Below are positions 1 through 8,655 of a DNA stretch of 32,928 bases, one piece after another (position 1 is the first letter of the stretch; the number at the start of each line of letters is the position of its first letter). This DNA comes from Tissierellia bacterium (lineage in GTDB: Bacteria; Bacillota; Clostridia; Tissierellales; Peptoniphilaceae). The translations under genes and the position numbers were made by a program. Below the pieces are notes generated by a model. The model was given only the letters and a program-made list of their open reading frames with translations. It was not told the origin of the DNA and ran no database searches. The stretch spans positions 1 to 32,928 of the forward strand of contig JAUNVD010000023.1 of NCBI GenBank assembly GCA_030537855.1, in the 5' to 3' direction.

Positions 1-15
1 AACTTATGTAAAAAG

Positions 16-49
16 AAAAGGACTTACTTTTTAGAGTAGGTCCTTTTTT
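16..49 (+). terminator. Rho-independent terminator of an upstream gene outside the window
   Basis: A 12-bp stem (16-27 with 36-47, one G-T pair) closes an 8-base loop and runs into a T tract. It must end a rightward gene lying before the window, because no gene ends inside it. The opposite strand also carries a T-rich flank, so it could act both ways. Confidence 0.8.
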
Positions 50-130
50 GTAATCTGCATTCTTTTAAAAACAACGAATGTTTATCATTTAATTTATATA
101 ATATTACAGTATTTTCAAAATAAATTTTAC

Positions 131-158
131 TTGTTCTTCCAATGGGTATACATTTAAT
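131..158 (+). promoter_or_regulatory. Candidate promoter of the 194-1081 hydrolase
   Basis: TTGTTC (131-136), 16 bases, then TTTAAT (153-158) lies 36 bases before the start codon. The -10 matches 5 of 6 consensus positions, but the -35 only 3 of 6. A perfect TATAAT at 97-102 is an alternative -10 but lacks a recognisable -35. Confidence 0.4.
141..154. promoter_or_regulatory. Candidate TetR-family operator (AATG-N6-CATT)
   Basis: AATGGGTATACATT is an inverted repeat of AATG/CATT with a 6-base centre. The half-site spacing matches FadR-type boxes (TGAATG-N6-CATTCA) known from Bacillus. It sits between the candidate -35 and -10, where a repressor would block transcription. The assignment to the TetR gene at 1144-1755 is an inference. 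Confidence 0.35.
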
Positions 159-193
159 AGGTTAATTGGAACATTACTTGTTAGGAGGTCAAT

Positions 194-1081
194 ATGGAAA
201 AGTTTGAAGTGCACAAACAAATATTATCAAATAATGAGGTTATGGCTTATAGAAAGGTAGGTTCTGGAAAAGAAATCCTGCTATTGATTCATGGAAATCA
301 AAGTTCATCCATTTTTTATGAAGATTTAATGGATACTTTTAAAGATAAATACACAATTTATGCCATTGATTTAATTGGATTTGGAGATTCTTCTTATAAC
401 AGAGAAATTCAATCTATAGCCGATTTTAGTGTAGATGTCTATCTTTTTATGGAAGCTTTAGAAATCAAATCAGCAACTGTTTTAGGTTGGAGTACCGGTG
501 GAGGAGTTGCTATGGAACTAGCTGCTCTTCATCCTGATAAAGTTAAAAAATTAATTTTAATGGATTCGGTTGGGTTAAAAGGATATTTTATATACAAATA
601 TGATGAAAACTTCCAACCCATACTTTCTCAACGGGTTTATAAAAAAGAAGATATAGCACAGGATCCTGTGTCTGTGCTTCCTATTTTGAAGGCTTTTAAA
701 GAGCGAGACTTTGATTTTATTAAAAATGTATGGAACTCTATCATCTTCAATTTAAATCAACCAGATGAAGAAAAATACGATATCCTTGTAAATGCAATTA
801 TGAAGCAACGAAATCTTGTGGATGTTGTCACTTCTTTAGCTCAATTTAATATAACACATGAAAACAATGGTGTCGTAGATGGTTCAGGTCATATTGACCT
901 TATACAGTGTCCTGTTTATATTATCCATGGCAAAGAGGATTTAGTTGTTAATGTTGAACTTGCGAAAGAAGCTGCAAGGTATTTTGGAGATCGTGGAACT
1001 TTATATATTCTTGAAAATGCTGGACACGCTTCTTTTATGGATGTTCCTGATGAATTTGAGAAAATTTTAAGATCAATTTAG
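194..1081 (+). CDS. Alpha/beta-fold hydrolase
   Basis: A 295-residue cytoplasmic alpha/beta hydrolase without a signal peptide. The oxyanion-hole region HGNQ is near residue 33, the nucleophile elbow GWSTGG places Ser100, the acid is probably Asp249 (HGKEDL) and the base His278 (NAGHAS). The family includes esterases, lactonases and C-C bond hydrolases such as MhpC-type enzymes; the substrate cannot be read from sequence. AGGAGGT lies 4 bases before the ATG. The gene faces the TetR/hydrolase/CoA-transferase/LIV cluster across a shared terminator and carries a FadR-like box upstream, so it may belong to the same regulon. The fold is certain, the role is not. Confidence 0.9.
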   Translation: MEKFEVHKQILSNNEVMAYRKVGSGKEILLLIHGNQSSSIFYEDLMDTFKDKYTIYAIDLIGFGDSSYNREIQSIADFSVDVYLFMEALEIKSATVLGWSTGGGVAMELAALHPDKVKKLILMDSVGLKGYFIYKYDENFQPILSQRVYKKEDIAQDPVSVLPILKAFKERDFDFIKNVWNSIIFNLNQPDEEKYDILVNAIMKQRNLVDVVTSLAQFNITHENNGVVDGSGHIDLIQCPVYIIHGKEDLVVNVELAKEAARYFGDRGTLYILENAGHASFMDVPDEFEKILRSI

Positions 1082-1111
1082 GGATTTATTTTATTGTAAT
1101 TAGATTTAATA

Positions 1112-1140
1112 AAACCGGCCTCTATAATGGAGACCGGTTT
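1112..1140. terminator. Bidirectional terminator between convergent genes
   Basis: AAACCGG (1112-1118) pairs with CCGGTTT (1134-1140), and after one mismatch CTC pairs with GAG. It separates the rightward hydrolase (stop at 1081) from the leftward TetR gene (stop at 1144), and both strands have T-rich sequence after the stem. It ends the long leftward operon as well as the hydrolase. Confidence 0.8.
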
Positions 1141-1143
1141 CGT

Positions 1144-1755
1144 TTATTTTTCTTTATTGGTAAACATACCATGTTCTAATAATTTCATGATATTATCCGT
1201 TACATAATCTAGTTTTTCTTCAGATTTTTCAAACATAGTCCAACGAAGACCTACAAAGTTAGAAATCCCCATTAAGGAAAAGGCTAAAACCTCTGGGTCA
1301 ATATCATCGTAAATTTCCCCTTCTGTCTGTCCTGCTTTAATACTATTTGCATAATGTTCTGCGAAATTTGTATAATAATTTACAAATAAAGTTTTATCTA
1401 TATACAAACTTTCCCAAATAATATTATAGATATGAGGATTTTCCAAGACAATTTGTAGAAAGGTTCGTATTCCAATCCTCTCCATTTCTTTTTTAGAGCC
1501 TACTCTATGTGCCTGAATATTTTTAGCTATTTGACTCCTTATTTTATGAGAATATTGAAGTAATAAGTAGTCATAAATAGATTTTTTACTTTTAAAATAT
1601 ACATAGAATGTCCCTAAACCGACCCCTGCATCATTTGTAATATCTTTAATTGTAGTTCCATGAAATCCTTTATTTTTAAACATATTCTCTGCCGAAACGC
1701 ATAAAGAAAATAATGTCAATTTACCTTTTTTTGTTTTTGGTATTTTTACCTCCAT
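1144..1755 (-). CDS. TetR/AcrR-family transcriptional regulator
   Basis: 203 residues, normal for TetR. The N-terminal DNA-binding domain (about 10-68) holds the helix-turn-helix around residues 35-54, with the family-typical stretch GVGLGTFYVYFKSK. The C-terminal part (75-200) is the helical ligand-binding/dimerisation domain and does not show its ligand. The ATG is preceded by AGAGGTGAG. It is the last gene of the LIV/CoA-transferase/KAS cluster, 54 bases after the hydrolase stop, with a possible promoter of its own. Palindromes resembling FadR boxes stand in front of the operon and of the outlying hydrolase, suggesting it is a local repressor relieved by an acyl-CoA or the pathway substrate. 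That role is inferred. Confidence 0.93.
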   Translation of the reverse strand: MEVKIPKTKKGKLTLFSLCVSAENMFKNKGFHGTTIKDITNDAGVGLGTFYVYFKSKKSIYDYLLLQYSHKIRSQIAKNIQAHRVGSKKEMERIGIRTFLQIVLENPHIYNIIWESLYIDKTLFVNYYTNFAEHYANSIKAGQTEGEIYDDIDPEVLAFSLMGISNFVGLRWTMFEKSEEKLDYVTDNIMKLLEHGMFTNKEK

Positions 1756-1780
1756 TGACTCACCTCTTTGTATACTATTA

Positions 1781-1808
1781 ATTATATCAATTTCTTGATT
1801 TTTCGCAA
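1781..1808 (-). promoter_or_regulatory. Candidate promoter of the TetR gene
   Basis: On the minus strand TTGCGA (1808-1803), 16 bases, then a perfect TATAAT (1786-1781) lies 25 bases before the TetR start codon. It would let the regulator be made independently of the upstream operon promoter. No AATG/CATT box is seen here. Confidence 0.5.
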
Positions 1809-1809
1809 G

Positions 1810-2625
1810 TTATGCTTTAATAGTAAGGGTATGGTTTGTGTTTGTATACCCTAAAAGGAGGCTTAGAAATAATTCAGGTTTTTCATACATAGATGCATGA
1901 CCACAATTTGGTATATATATTAATTCTGAATTTTCCAATTCTTGATGAAGTTTTTCTTGTTCTTTATACGGTGTTATAAAATCATATTGACATCCAACAA
2001 TAAGGGTTGGTATCTTAATCTTTGAGATATCTTTTTCTACATTATAATGGGCAGACGAATTGGTAAGCCGTTTCATCCTTTGAATAAATTCTTTATTCGC
2101 AAAGATTTCTTCTACTAAAACTTTTTTTCTTTCTTCAATCCACTCTCTCTTTTCCGTATAAAACATGGGAGAATAGATATATGGAATGGTTAAATAATAA
2201 TATGCTAAAGGATCGGAAGATACATGATTCCATCCATTTCCAACTTCTTCCAACCAATAGGATGTAGAGGCTGTCGTGTTAAAAAGAAGTAGTTTTTCTA
2301 CTTTCTCCTGATGTTGTAGAGCGTATTGAATTGCTATCTCCCCACCATAGGATATCCCAAAAAGAGATATATTTTCTAAACCTAAGTGGTTAATAAAGGC
2401 ATCCAACATATCTACATGTAATTGATGGTTATAATTTTCTAGGTAGGGGTCACTTTGCCCCTGGTCTAAAAAATCAATTAAAATAACTTGGTTACTTTTA
2501 GTCAAGTCTTTTAAAAATGGGGTCCAGCTAGCTGTGGACATCATAATCCCATTTAACATCATAAGTGGGTCCCCTTTTCCGTGGACTTCATAATACACTT
2601 TTTTTCCGCGATATATAAATTCCAT
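1810..2625 (-). CDS. Alpha/beta-fold hydrolase (operon member)
   Basis: 271 residues with the alpha/beta hydrolase plan. The nucleophile elbow GISYGG gives Ser92, the acid is probably Asp215 (QYDFIT) and the base His243 (NCGHAS). A cap region covers about 120-195. There is no signal peptide, so it acts in the cytoplasm. It starts 3 bases after the CoA-transferase stop, with AAGAAGGT as ribosome-binding site, so the two are translationally close. It is clearly different from the other hydrolase at 194-1081. In this context it could hydrolyse an ester, lactone, thioester or beta-diketone of the imported substrate; which one is unknown. Confidence 0.9.
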   Translation of the reverse strand: MEFIYRGKKVYYEVHGKGDPLMMLNGIMMSTASWTPFLKDLTKSNQVILIDFLDQGQSDPYLENYNHQLHVDMLDAFINHLGLENISLFGISYGGEIAIQYALQHQEKVEKLLLFNTTASTSYWLEEVGNGWNHVSSDPLAYYYLTIPYIYSPMFYTEKREWIEERKKVLVEEIFANKEFIQRMKRLTNSSAHYNVEKDISKIKIPTLIVGCQYDFITPYKEQEKLHQELENSELIYIPNCGHASMYEKPELFLSLLLGYTNTNHTLTIKA

Positions 2626-2628
2626 ATA

Positions 2629-3945
2629 CTACCTTCTTGTTATGATTTCTAACCGCAAAGCTTCCTCATATAGCCAATCTCTATATTTCGGATGGGCGAT
2701 TGCTATTAATCGATCAACTCTTTCTTGGATTGTGGTACCTCTTAATGCAGCAATACCATATTCTGTTACAACAAAATCTACATCATTTCTTGATAAAGAT
2801 ACTGCTGCCCCAGGAGTAAGTTGTGGTAATATTTTAGATTTCTCTTCCTTTTCTCCTGTTTCTGGATTTCGAACCATAGCAGTAGAGTATAAAGCAATAA
2901 AACTTTTTCCACCTTTAGCATTTTGAGCTCCAATGGCCGTATCAGCTTGTCCCCCACTACCACTAAACTGTTTTGAACCAATAGATTCTGAGGCACATTG
3001 TCCTGTTAAATCTATTTCTAAAGTTGTGTTAATGGAAACCATATTATCTATTTGTCCTATAACATAAGGATCATTCGTGTAATTTCCAGCACGGACTTCT
3101 ACTGCAGGGTTGTCGTCCACAAAATCATATAGTTCTTGGTTGCCTAAGATGAATGTGGTCATTATCTTCCCTTTGTGTAAAGTTAACTTGTTTCCAGTTA
3201 CCACTCCTGCTTTTGCTAATTTAGCAATTTCTGAAGTTAACATTTCTGTATGAACCCCAAGATCTTTTTTATCATACAAAAATTTAGCTACTGAGTCTGG
3301 AATCCCACCTATACCTAATTGAATACAAGATCCATCTCCAATTTGATCTGCTATAAACTTTCCTATTTTTTCATCTTTTTCATTTGGGGTAGGAGAATCT
3401 AATAAGGGTGGATTATAATCTGCTTCAATAATATAATCTACATCCCGTACATGAATAGATATATCTCCAAAAGTTCTAGGAAAGTTAGGGTTACATTCTA
3501 ATATAGTAATATCTGCAAGATCCATGGCTTCTCTCTCATAGGTATTACCTAACGAGAGAGAAATATAGCCATGTTTATCGGGCATCGTGGCGCTTCCTAC
3601 ATATATATTAGGTTTCTTATGAAAAAATCTTTTATATCCTGCAAAGTGTAAGTTATTTGGTATAAAGGAAGCATTGCCATTTTTATGAATTGCCCGCATT
3701 CCTGGAGAATAGAACCAGCCATTTAAGAAAAATTTATCGCTATATTCTTTTTTGAAAAATTCGAAATTACTCATAGGTAAACAATTCGTAACTTCTACTC
3801 TTTCTACTCTATCATAAATTTTGTGGAGATTCGAAAGAAAAGTCTTTCCTTCGGAGCCTCCTAATCCTGTTACTATCTCACATTGGGCTCCTACTAGTTC
3901 TAACGCTTGTTCAACAGAAATTACTTTATCTCTATATTCTTTCAT
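2629..3945 (-). CDS. Acetyl-CoA hydrolase/4-hydroxybutyrate CoA-transferase family protein
   Basis: 438 residues, the usual size of the 4-hydroxybutyrate/butyrate:acetate CoA-transferase family. These enzymes move CoA from acetyl-CoA to another carboxylate through a glutamyl-CoA intermediate. The loop QLGIGGIPDSV (about 209-219) and the strand GVHTEM, whose Glu234 is the expected catalytic residue, are present, as is the C-terminal glycine-rich GSGGQADTAIGAQNAKGG. The open frame extends to a TTG at 3960, but that TTG begins the Shine-Dalgarno stretch GGAGGAGA, so ATG 3945 is the real start. It probably activates the acid imported by the adjacent LIV transporter. The exact acid is unknown; the family call is firm. 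Confidence 0.93.
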   Translation of the reverse strand: MKEYRDKVISVEQALELVGAQCEIVTGLGGSEGKTFLSNLHKIYDRVERVEVTNCLPMSNFEFFKKEYSDKFFLNGWFYSPGMRAIHKNGNASFIPNNLHFAGYKRFFHKKPNIYVGSATMPDKHGYISLSLGNTYEREAMDLADITILECNPNFPRTFGDISIHVRDVDYIIEADYNPPLLDSPTPNEKDEKIGKFIADQIGDGSCIQLGIGGIPDSVAKFLYDKKDLGVHTEMLTSEIAKLAKAGVVTGNKLTLHKGKIMTTFILGNQELYDFVDDNPAVEVRAGNYTNDPYVIGQIDNMVSINTTLEIDLTGQCASESIGSKQFSGSGGQADTAIGAQNAKGGKSFIALYSTAMVRNPETGEKEEKSKILPQLTPGAAVSLSRNDVDFVVTEYGIAALRGTTIQERVDRLIAIAHPKYRDWLYEEALRLEIITRR

Positions 3946-3968
3946 TATATTCTCCTCCAATGGTAATC

Positions 3969-5213
3969 TTACTTACCAGATAGAATTGTTTCAACATCTT
4001 CTAAAGGTTTTACTTCTTCCCAACCTGGTGCCTCTACACCATCTTCACCCTTTACAAGACCTACTTTTGATAAATTCATTTCAGTAGTACCAAGTCTTTT
4101 TCCTTCTGTAAAGTCGATGGTTCCACCAAATGGGTTTTTCACTTTAGAATTACCCATAGCTTCAATATAACTTTCCCAAGTAAGTTCGTTGTCGCCAACT
4201 GCTTTCAATCCTTCTGTAAAGTAATGGCCAGCAATCCACCCAGTAATAGCATATACGTTCATTTCGTATTGTGGATCAATCCATTTTTGATATGCTTCTA
4301 ATGACTTGCCGTCTTCTTCTCCTAAGTTAACCCAACCATTACCATAAACATCAAATTTTCCATTAATATCTGCTTGAATTTGTTCTGCAATAACAGGAGC
4401 CACATTCACATAAGTTGTTACAACATCTTTGTTAACACCTTGTGCAGCCAATCCCTTTACAATCGTTCCAATCGTACCTTGGATTGCAGCTCCTATAATA
4501 AAATCAACATCTGCATTTTTAATAGCAGTTACTGCAGCTGATACGTCAGTAGCTCCAGCAGCCACTTGTTCGTCTACCAATTCCACGCCAAGTTCTTCTG
4601 CTTTCTTCTTTGCTCCTTCCAACATATCTTTTCCTGCATCATCATTCGTATAAATTACACCAATCTTTTTAGCATTAAAGTTACCAACTGCTCTGGCTAC
4701 CATAATTCCACCTTCAGTTAAATAGATTGGTTGTACCGGGAAAATAACTTCCTCTCCACCTTCTGCGTGTTCGCTATACATTTGGCGAATTCCAGTAGCG
4801 AAGTATACAGTGGGAACTCCCATATCTTTTATATCATCAATCGTTGCCGCAACAACAGGAGTACCAAAATGCCCTACAATCGCAAATACTTTTCTATCAT
4901 TTACTAAAGTTTGTAATGCTGCTTTTCCTTTTGCTGCATCAAACTCATCATCAATATGTGTAAATTTAATTTGTCGTCCGTTTACTCCACCTTCATCATT
5001 GATCATCTTAAAATATGCTTCAATTCCCGCATTAAATGGAGCTCCAACAGGTGCATATGCTCCTGATACAGCAGCTGAGTTACCTACTAAAATTTCTGTA
5101 TCTGTCACACCTTGAACAGTACCTTTATCTCCTCCTTTATTTCCACAAGCAGTTAACGGTAGTAACATTGCCACAACTATTAGCAAAGCAATCCATCTCT
5201 TATAATTTTTCAT
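3969..5213 (-). CDS. LIV-type ABC transporter substrate-binding lipoprotein
   Basis: 414 residues. A lipoprotein signal peptide ends in the lipobox LTAC, making Cys23 the lipidated residue. The mature part is a type I periplasmic-binding fold (Peripla_BP_6, the LivJ/LivK group), starting with the typical ILVGNSAAVSGAYAPVG near residue 42. It would capture the solute outside the membrane and deliver it to the adjacent permeases. This family binds branched-chain amino acids but also amides, urea and aromatic or short-chain acids. A CoA-transferase and thiolase-fold enzyme in the same operon make a carboxylate at least as likely as leucine. AAGGAGG precedes the ATG. Confidence 0.93.
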   Translation of the reverse strand: MKNYKRWIALLIVVAMLLPLTACGNKGGDKGTVQGVTDTEILVGNSAAVSGAYAPVGAPFNAGIEAYFKMINDEGGVNGRQIKFTHIDDEFDAAKGKAALQTLVNDRKVFAIVGHFGTPVVAATIDDIKDMGVPTVYFATGIRQMYSEHAEGGEEVIFPVQPIYLTEGGIMVARAVGNFNAKKIGVIYTNDDAGKDMLEGAKKKAEELGVELVDEQVAAGATDVSAAVTAIKNADVDFIIGAAIQGTIGTIVKGLAAQGVNKDVVTTYVNVAPVIAEQIQADINGKFDVYGNGWVNLGEEDGKSLEAYQKWIDPQYEMNVYAITGWIAGHYFTEGLKAVGDNELTWESYIEAMGNSKVKNPFGGTIDFTEGKRLGTTEMNLSKVGLVKGEDGVEAPGWEEVKPLEDVETILSGK

Positions 5214-5224
5214 CTTTATCCTCC

Positions 5225-5950
5225 TTATTTTTTCCCACCAAGATAAGACTCTACTAATCTTGGGTTTTCTAACAACTCTTTTGCACTTCCTTCAAAACTA
5301 ACTAAACCAAGCTCCAACACATATCCATAATCAGCAATTTTTAAGGTTTGTGCCGCATTTTGCTCGACAATTACTACAGTGGTTCCCTCCTTTGCTATGT
5401 CTTTTATGATATTCATAATACCTTCTACAATTAATGGAGCTAGTCCTAAAGAAGGTTCATCTAGTAAAAGAAGCTCCGGGCTACTCATTAATGCTCTAGC
5501 TATTGCAAGCATTTGCTGTTCACCACCTGATAATGTGGCAGCAATTTGTTGCCGTCTTTCTTTTAATACTGGAAAAAAATTAAAACATTTTTCATAATTC
5601 TCTTTAATTTTTCTCTTATCTTTAAGAACATATGCCCCAATTGATAAATTTTCATAAACCGTTAAATCAGGAAAAATTTGTCTGCCTTCTGGAGATTGGC
5701 TTATTCCCAATGAAGTAATCTTTTCTGGTTCCATCTCTCCTATACTAGTGTCTTGAAAAACAATCTCTCCTGCTTTAGGTTTTTCCAATCCGGAAATAGT
5801 ACGTAGAGTAGTGGTCTTTCCAGCTCCATTTGACCCTAATATAGCAACAATTTCTCCTCTTTTTACTCTCATATTAATGCCTTTAATTGCATTAATTGGG
5901 CCATAGGAAACTTCCAAGTTTTTTAATTCTAAAATAGTATCCTTTTTCAT
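5225..5950 (-). CDS. livF: LIV-type ABC transporter ATPase, LivF-like
   Basis: 241 residues, a typical LivF. Walker A is GSNGAGKT (39-46), the signature LSGGEQQ (140-146) and Walker B LLLLDEP (160-166), followed by the VEQNA switch segment. It powers import together with the LivG-like subunit encoded 8 bases upstream. The receptor gene follows 11 bases after its stop, so the importer is one transcription unit. The substrate is undefined, so the symbol denotes family only. Confidence 0.93.
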   Translation of the reverse strand: MKKDTILELKNLEVSYGPINAIKGINMRVKRGEIVAILGSNGAGKTTTLRTISGLEKPKAGEIVFQDTSIGEMEPEKITSLGISQSPEGRQIFPDLTVYENLSIGAYVLKDKRKIKENYEKCFNFFPVLKERRQQIAATLSGGEQQMLAIARALMSSPELLLLDEPSLGLAPLIVEGIMNIIKDIAKEGTTVVIVEQNAAQTLKIADYGYVLELGLVSFEGSAKELLENPRLVESYLGGKK

Positions 5951-5958
5951 AATACCTC

Positions 5959-6759
5959 CTACGCCTCTGACCCTAAATAGGCTTCCTGAACTGCCTTATT
6001 ACTCTGAATTTCTTGGGCATTTCCTTGAGCAAGGAATTTACCAAAAGAGATTGCACAAATTTGTTCACAAACATCCATAACCAATCCCATGTCGTGCTCT
6101 ACTAATAGGATTGAGCATTGATATCGATCTCTGATGTCACGGATTGTTTTTGTTAATTCAATGGTTTCTTTTTCATTTAATCCTGCAGCTGGTTCATCTA
6201 GAATTATGAGTTTAGGATTGCTCATTAAAGTTCGTGCTAATTCTATTTTTTTACGTACTCCATAAGGTTGTCCTCCAGCTTTCTCATGGATTAGATGTCC
6301 AATCCCCACATATTGTAACACTTCAATACCTTTTTCTTTTATTCTTTCTTCTTCCTGTCTTACTTTCTTTGTATTTAAAGCGATAGGAATGAATCTTGAT
6401 TTGTATTCAATATGTGCCCCAACTAATACATTTTCCAAAACCGTCAATTCATTTATAATTTCAACGTTTTGAAACGTTCTTACCAATCCTCTACCTATTA
6501 CTTCATGAACTTGTAAATCTGTTAGTTTTACAACCTTATTATCCCGGTCACGAAATAAAATTTCACCTTGATCAGGAGTATAAAATTGAGTAATACAGTT
6601 AAAGACAGTTGTCTTACCTGCTCCATTAGGTCCTATTAACCCAAAGATTTCTTTATCCTTAATTTGAAAAGAAAGGTTATCTACAGCTTTCAATCCTCCA
6701 AATGCTATAGAAAGATTTGAAATACTTAAACGAATATTATCATCTAATGAATAGCCCAC
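5959..6759 (-). CDS. livG: LIV-type ABC transporter ATPase, LivG-like
   Basis: About 266 residues with Walker A GPNGAGKT near 43-50 and Walker B LIILDEP near 184-190. The signature position reads QPYGVRKK, the divergent form usual for LivG, where LSGGQ is replaced by a PYG motif. The extra segment after Walker A that separates LivG from LivF is present (about 110-160). Two in-frame GTG starts exist, at 6768 and 6759. AAGGTGAT lies directly against the first but at 6-base spacing from the second, so 6759 is preferred; it follows the livM stop by one base. The other start would add three residues. Confidence 0.9.
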   Translation of the reverse strand: MGYSLDDNIRLSISNLSIAFGGLKAVDNLSFQIKDKEIFGLIGPNGAGKTTVFNCITQFYTPDQGEILFRDRDNKVVKLTDLQVHEVIGRGLVRTFQNVEIINELTVLENVLVGAHIEYKSRFIPIALNTKKVRQEEERIKEKGIEVLQYVGIGHLIHEKAGGQPYGVRKKIELARTLMSNPKLIILDEPAAGLNEKETIELTKTIRDIRDRYQCSILLVEHDMGLVMDVCEQICAISFGKFLAQGNAQEIQSNKAVQEAYLGSEA

Positions 6760-6760
6760 A

Positions 6761-7759
6761 TTAATCACCTTCCTTTTTTAACTCTTTTTGATTTTTCTTT
6801 TGAAATAACCTTTTAATGTCATTAAAGATTCCTACAAACCCATTAGGATAAAATAATATACATAAAATCATTAGTAACCCTTTGAAAATTGGTGAAATAC
6901 TCGATAATACTTCAACTGGTTTGAAAACAATTTCCGTAAAGGTGTACACAATAAACGCGCCTGAAAGAGTGCCAAATATTGATCTTAATCCACCGATAAC
7001 GATAATAGCCAAAAAGTCTAAAGATAAATTTAACTGCCACATCGTCGGATATGATAGTCGAATAAAATGAACGTATAGTACTCCTCCGATACTTGCCAAA
7101 GCTGTTGCAATTCCAAATGCAATAAGTTTATATTTAAAAATATTAACTCCCATGGCTTGAGCTGCAGCTTCACTTCCCCTCATAGAATTTAAGGCTCTTC
7201 CTAGATGGCCTTTCATTAAATTGTGTACAACAATAAAGACAACAATCATAACGACTACGATGAAAATATATGTTCCATTTTGCTTTAATTGGATAAATCC
7301 TAATAATGTCGGGTAAGTGGAGTTTGCTCCACTAGATCCTCCTGTAAAAGCATCAAATTGAATAAATACTTCTCGTAATACTTCAGCTACAGCTAAAGTC
7401 GCAATTCCAAGGTATAGGCCAGCTAATTTCAAGGAAATTAATCCTACAATTATACCCAAGATTGTAGGTACTATCACTGAAAGTAAAAATGATAATTCAA
7501 AAGGTAAATTTAATGAATTAAATAAATATGCTGACATATAAGCAGCCAATCCCATGAATCCTGCAGTTCCTAATGAAATTAAACCACTGGTTCCTAATAG
7601 AACATTTAGCCCTAATGCAACAATGGCATAAATTAATGTTGTTCCAAATGTTACAACGTAACTAGAGGGAAATATACCTACTGAAGATAAAAGTGGTAGT
7701 AAAGATAAGATTAGGCCAAGTATGATAAATTGAATATATTTATTTTTTAAAATTTTCAT
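6761..7759 (-). CDS. livM: LIV-type ABC transporter permease, LivM-like
   Basis: 332 residues, very hydrophobic, with about nine to ten membrane segments and the BPD_transp_2 fold. A central motif around GLALNVLLGTSGLISLG is typical of LivM. With the LivH-like protein it forms the channel of the importer. The frame opens at 7798, but ATG 7759 is preceded by GGAGGG at correct spacing and removes a 29-base overlap with livH, so it is taken as the start. The gene begins 10 bases after the livH stop. Confidence 0.92.
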   Translation of the reverse strand: MKILKNKYIQFIILGLILSLLPLLSSVGIFPSSYVVTFGTTLIYAIVALGLNVLLGTSGLISLGTAGFMGLAAYMSAYLFNSLNLPFELSFLLSVIVPTILGIIVGLISLKLAGLYLGIATLAVAEVLREVFIQFDAFTGGSSGANSTYPTLLGFIQLKQNGTYIFIVVVMIVVFIVVHNLMKGHLGRALNSMRGSEAAAQAMGVNIFKYKLIAFGIATALASIGGVLYVHFIRLSYPTMWQLNLSLDFLAIIVIGGLRSIFGTLSGAFIVYTFTEIVFKPVEVLSSISPIFKGLLMILCILFYPNGFVGIFNDIKRLFQKKNQKELKKEGD

Positions 7760-7769
7760 TGTTGCCCTC

Positions 7770-8651
7770 CTATACTTTCTTAACCATTTTTCTTCCAAAC
7801 AAACCTGTTGGTTTGATGATCAAGAAAATTAAAATCAAAATATACACAATAGGTTTTCCCCAAATCGTACCTTCAGGAAAATAAACCTGAAATAGATTTG
7901 TTATAACTGCAATGATATAAGCAGCAACAACAGGTCCATAGAAAGTCTGAAAACCACCTAGAATACAAGCTAAGAATGCAAATATTAAAATATCATTCAT
8001 AAAATGTAAACTTACAGTTGAAAATGGAGCTGCCATGACACCAGCGAGGCAAGATAAAGCTCCTCCTACTGCCCAAGCTAACATTGTAACCTTTTTTGTG
8101 TGTACTCCCATCAATCTAGCCGTTGTTTCATTGGAAGCCGTAGTTCTTATGGCAAGCCCTGCTTTTGTCTTATGCAAGATATTAAATAAAGTCACCATGA
8201 TAACGATTCCAAAAACTATATTGAAAATAGAATTATAGGATATTTGATTTCCTAAAATATTTACTGCACCTTTTTGAATTAATTTAGGTAAAGGTATATC
8301 ATAAACTCCAAAAATCATTGGGGTAATACCTAGAATTATTGCCATCAATCCTAAGGTTATAATCTCTTTTCCTGCTCCAGTTACATGTTTCGCATGTCTT
8401 ATAACAACAATATCAATTAAAATCCCCATAAGTATCGAGGTTCCGATTCCTATTAAAATTGAGATTGGTAAATTTAGATTTGCTTTTGTTAAAAGAGTTG
8501 CAACCACATAGGTATTAAACATTCCAATAACACCTTGGGCAAAGTTAACCATAAAGGATGTTCTGTAAACAAGAATAACACCAAGAGCTGCTAGAGCGTA
8601 AATACTCCCATATTCAAAACTTCTTAATATTACACCAAAAACATCATTCAT
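7770..8651 (-). CDS. livH: LIV-type ABC transporter permease, LivH-like
   Basis: 293 residues with about eight membrane segments. The N-terminus is typical of LivH (GSIYALAALGVILVYRTS, then NFAQGVIGM) and a cytoplasmic coupling loop TTASNETTARLMGV lies near residues 170-183. It is the partner of the LivM-like permease. It begins 4 bases after the KAS III-like gene, so their translation is likely coupled. GGGGATGA serves as a modest ribosome-binding site. Confidence 0.92.
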   Translation of the reverse strand: MNDVFGVILRSFEYGSIYALAALGVILVYRTSFMVNFAQGVIGMFNTYVVATLLTKANLNLPISILIGIGTSILMGILIDIVVIRHAKHVTGAGKEIITLGLMAIILGITPMIFGVYDIPLPKLIQKGAVNILGNQISYNSIFNIVFGIVIMVTLFNILHKTKAGLAIRTTASNETTARLMGVHTKKVTMLAWAVGGALSCLAGVMAAPFSTVSLHFMNDILIFAFLACILGGFQTFYGPVVAAYIIAVITNLFQVYFPEGTIWGKPIVYILILIFLIIKPTGLFGRKMVKKV

Positions 8652-8655
8652 AAAA

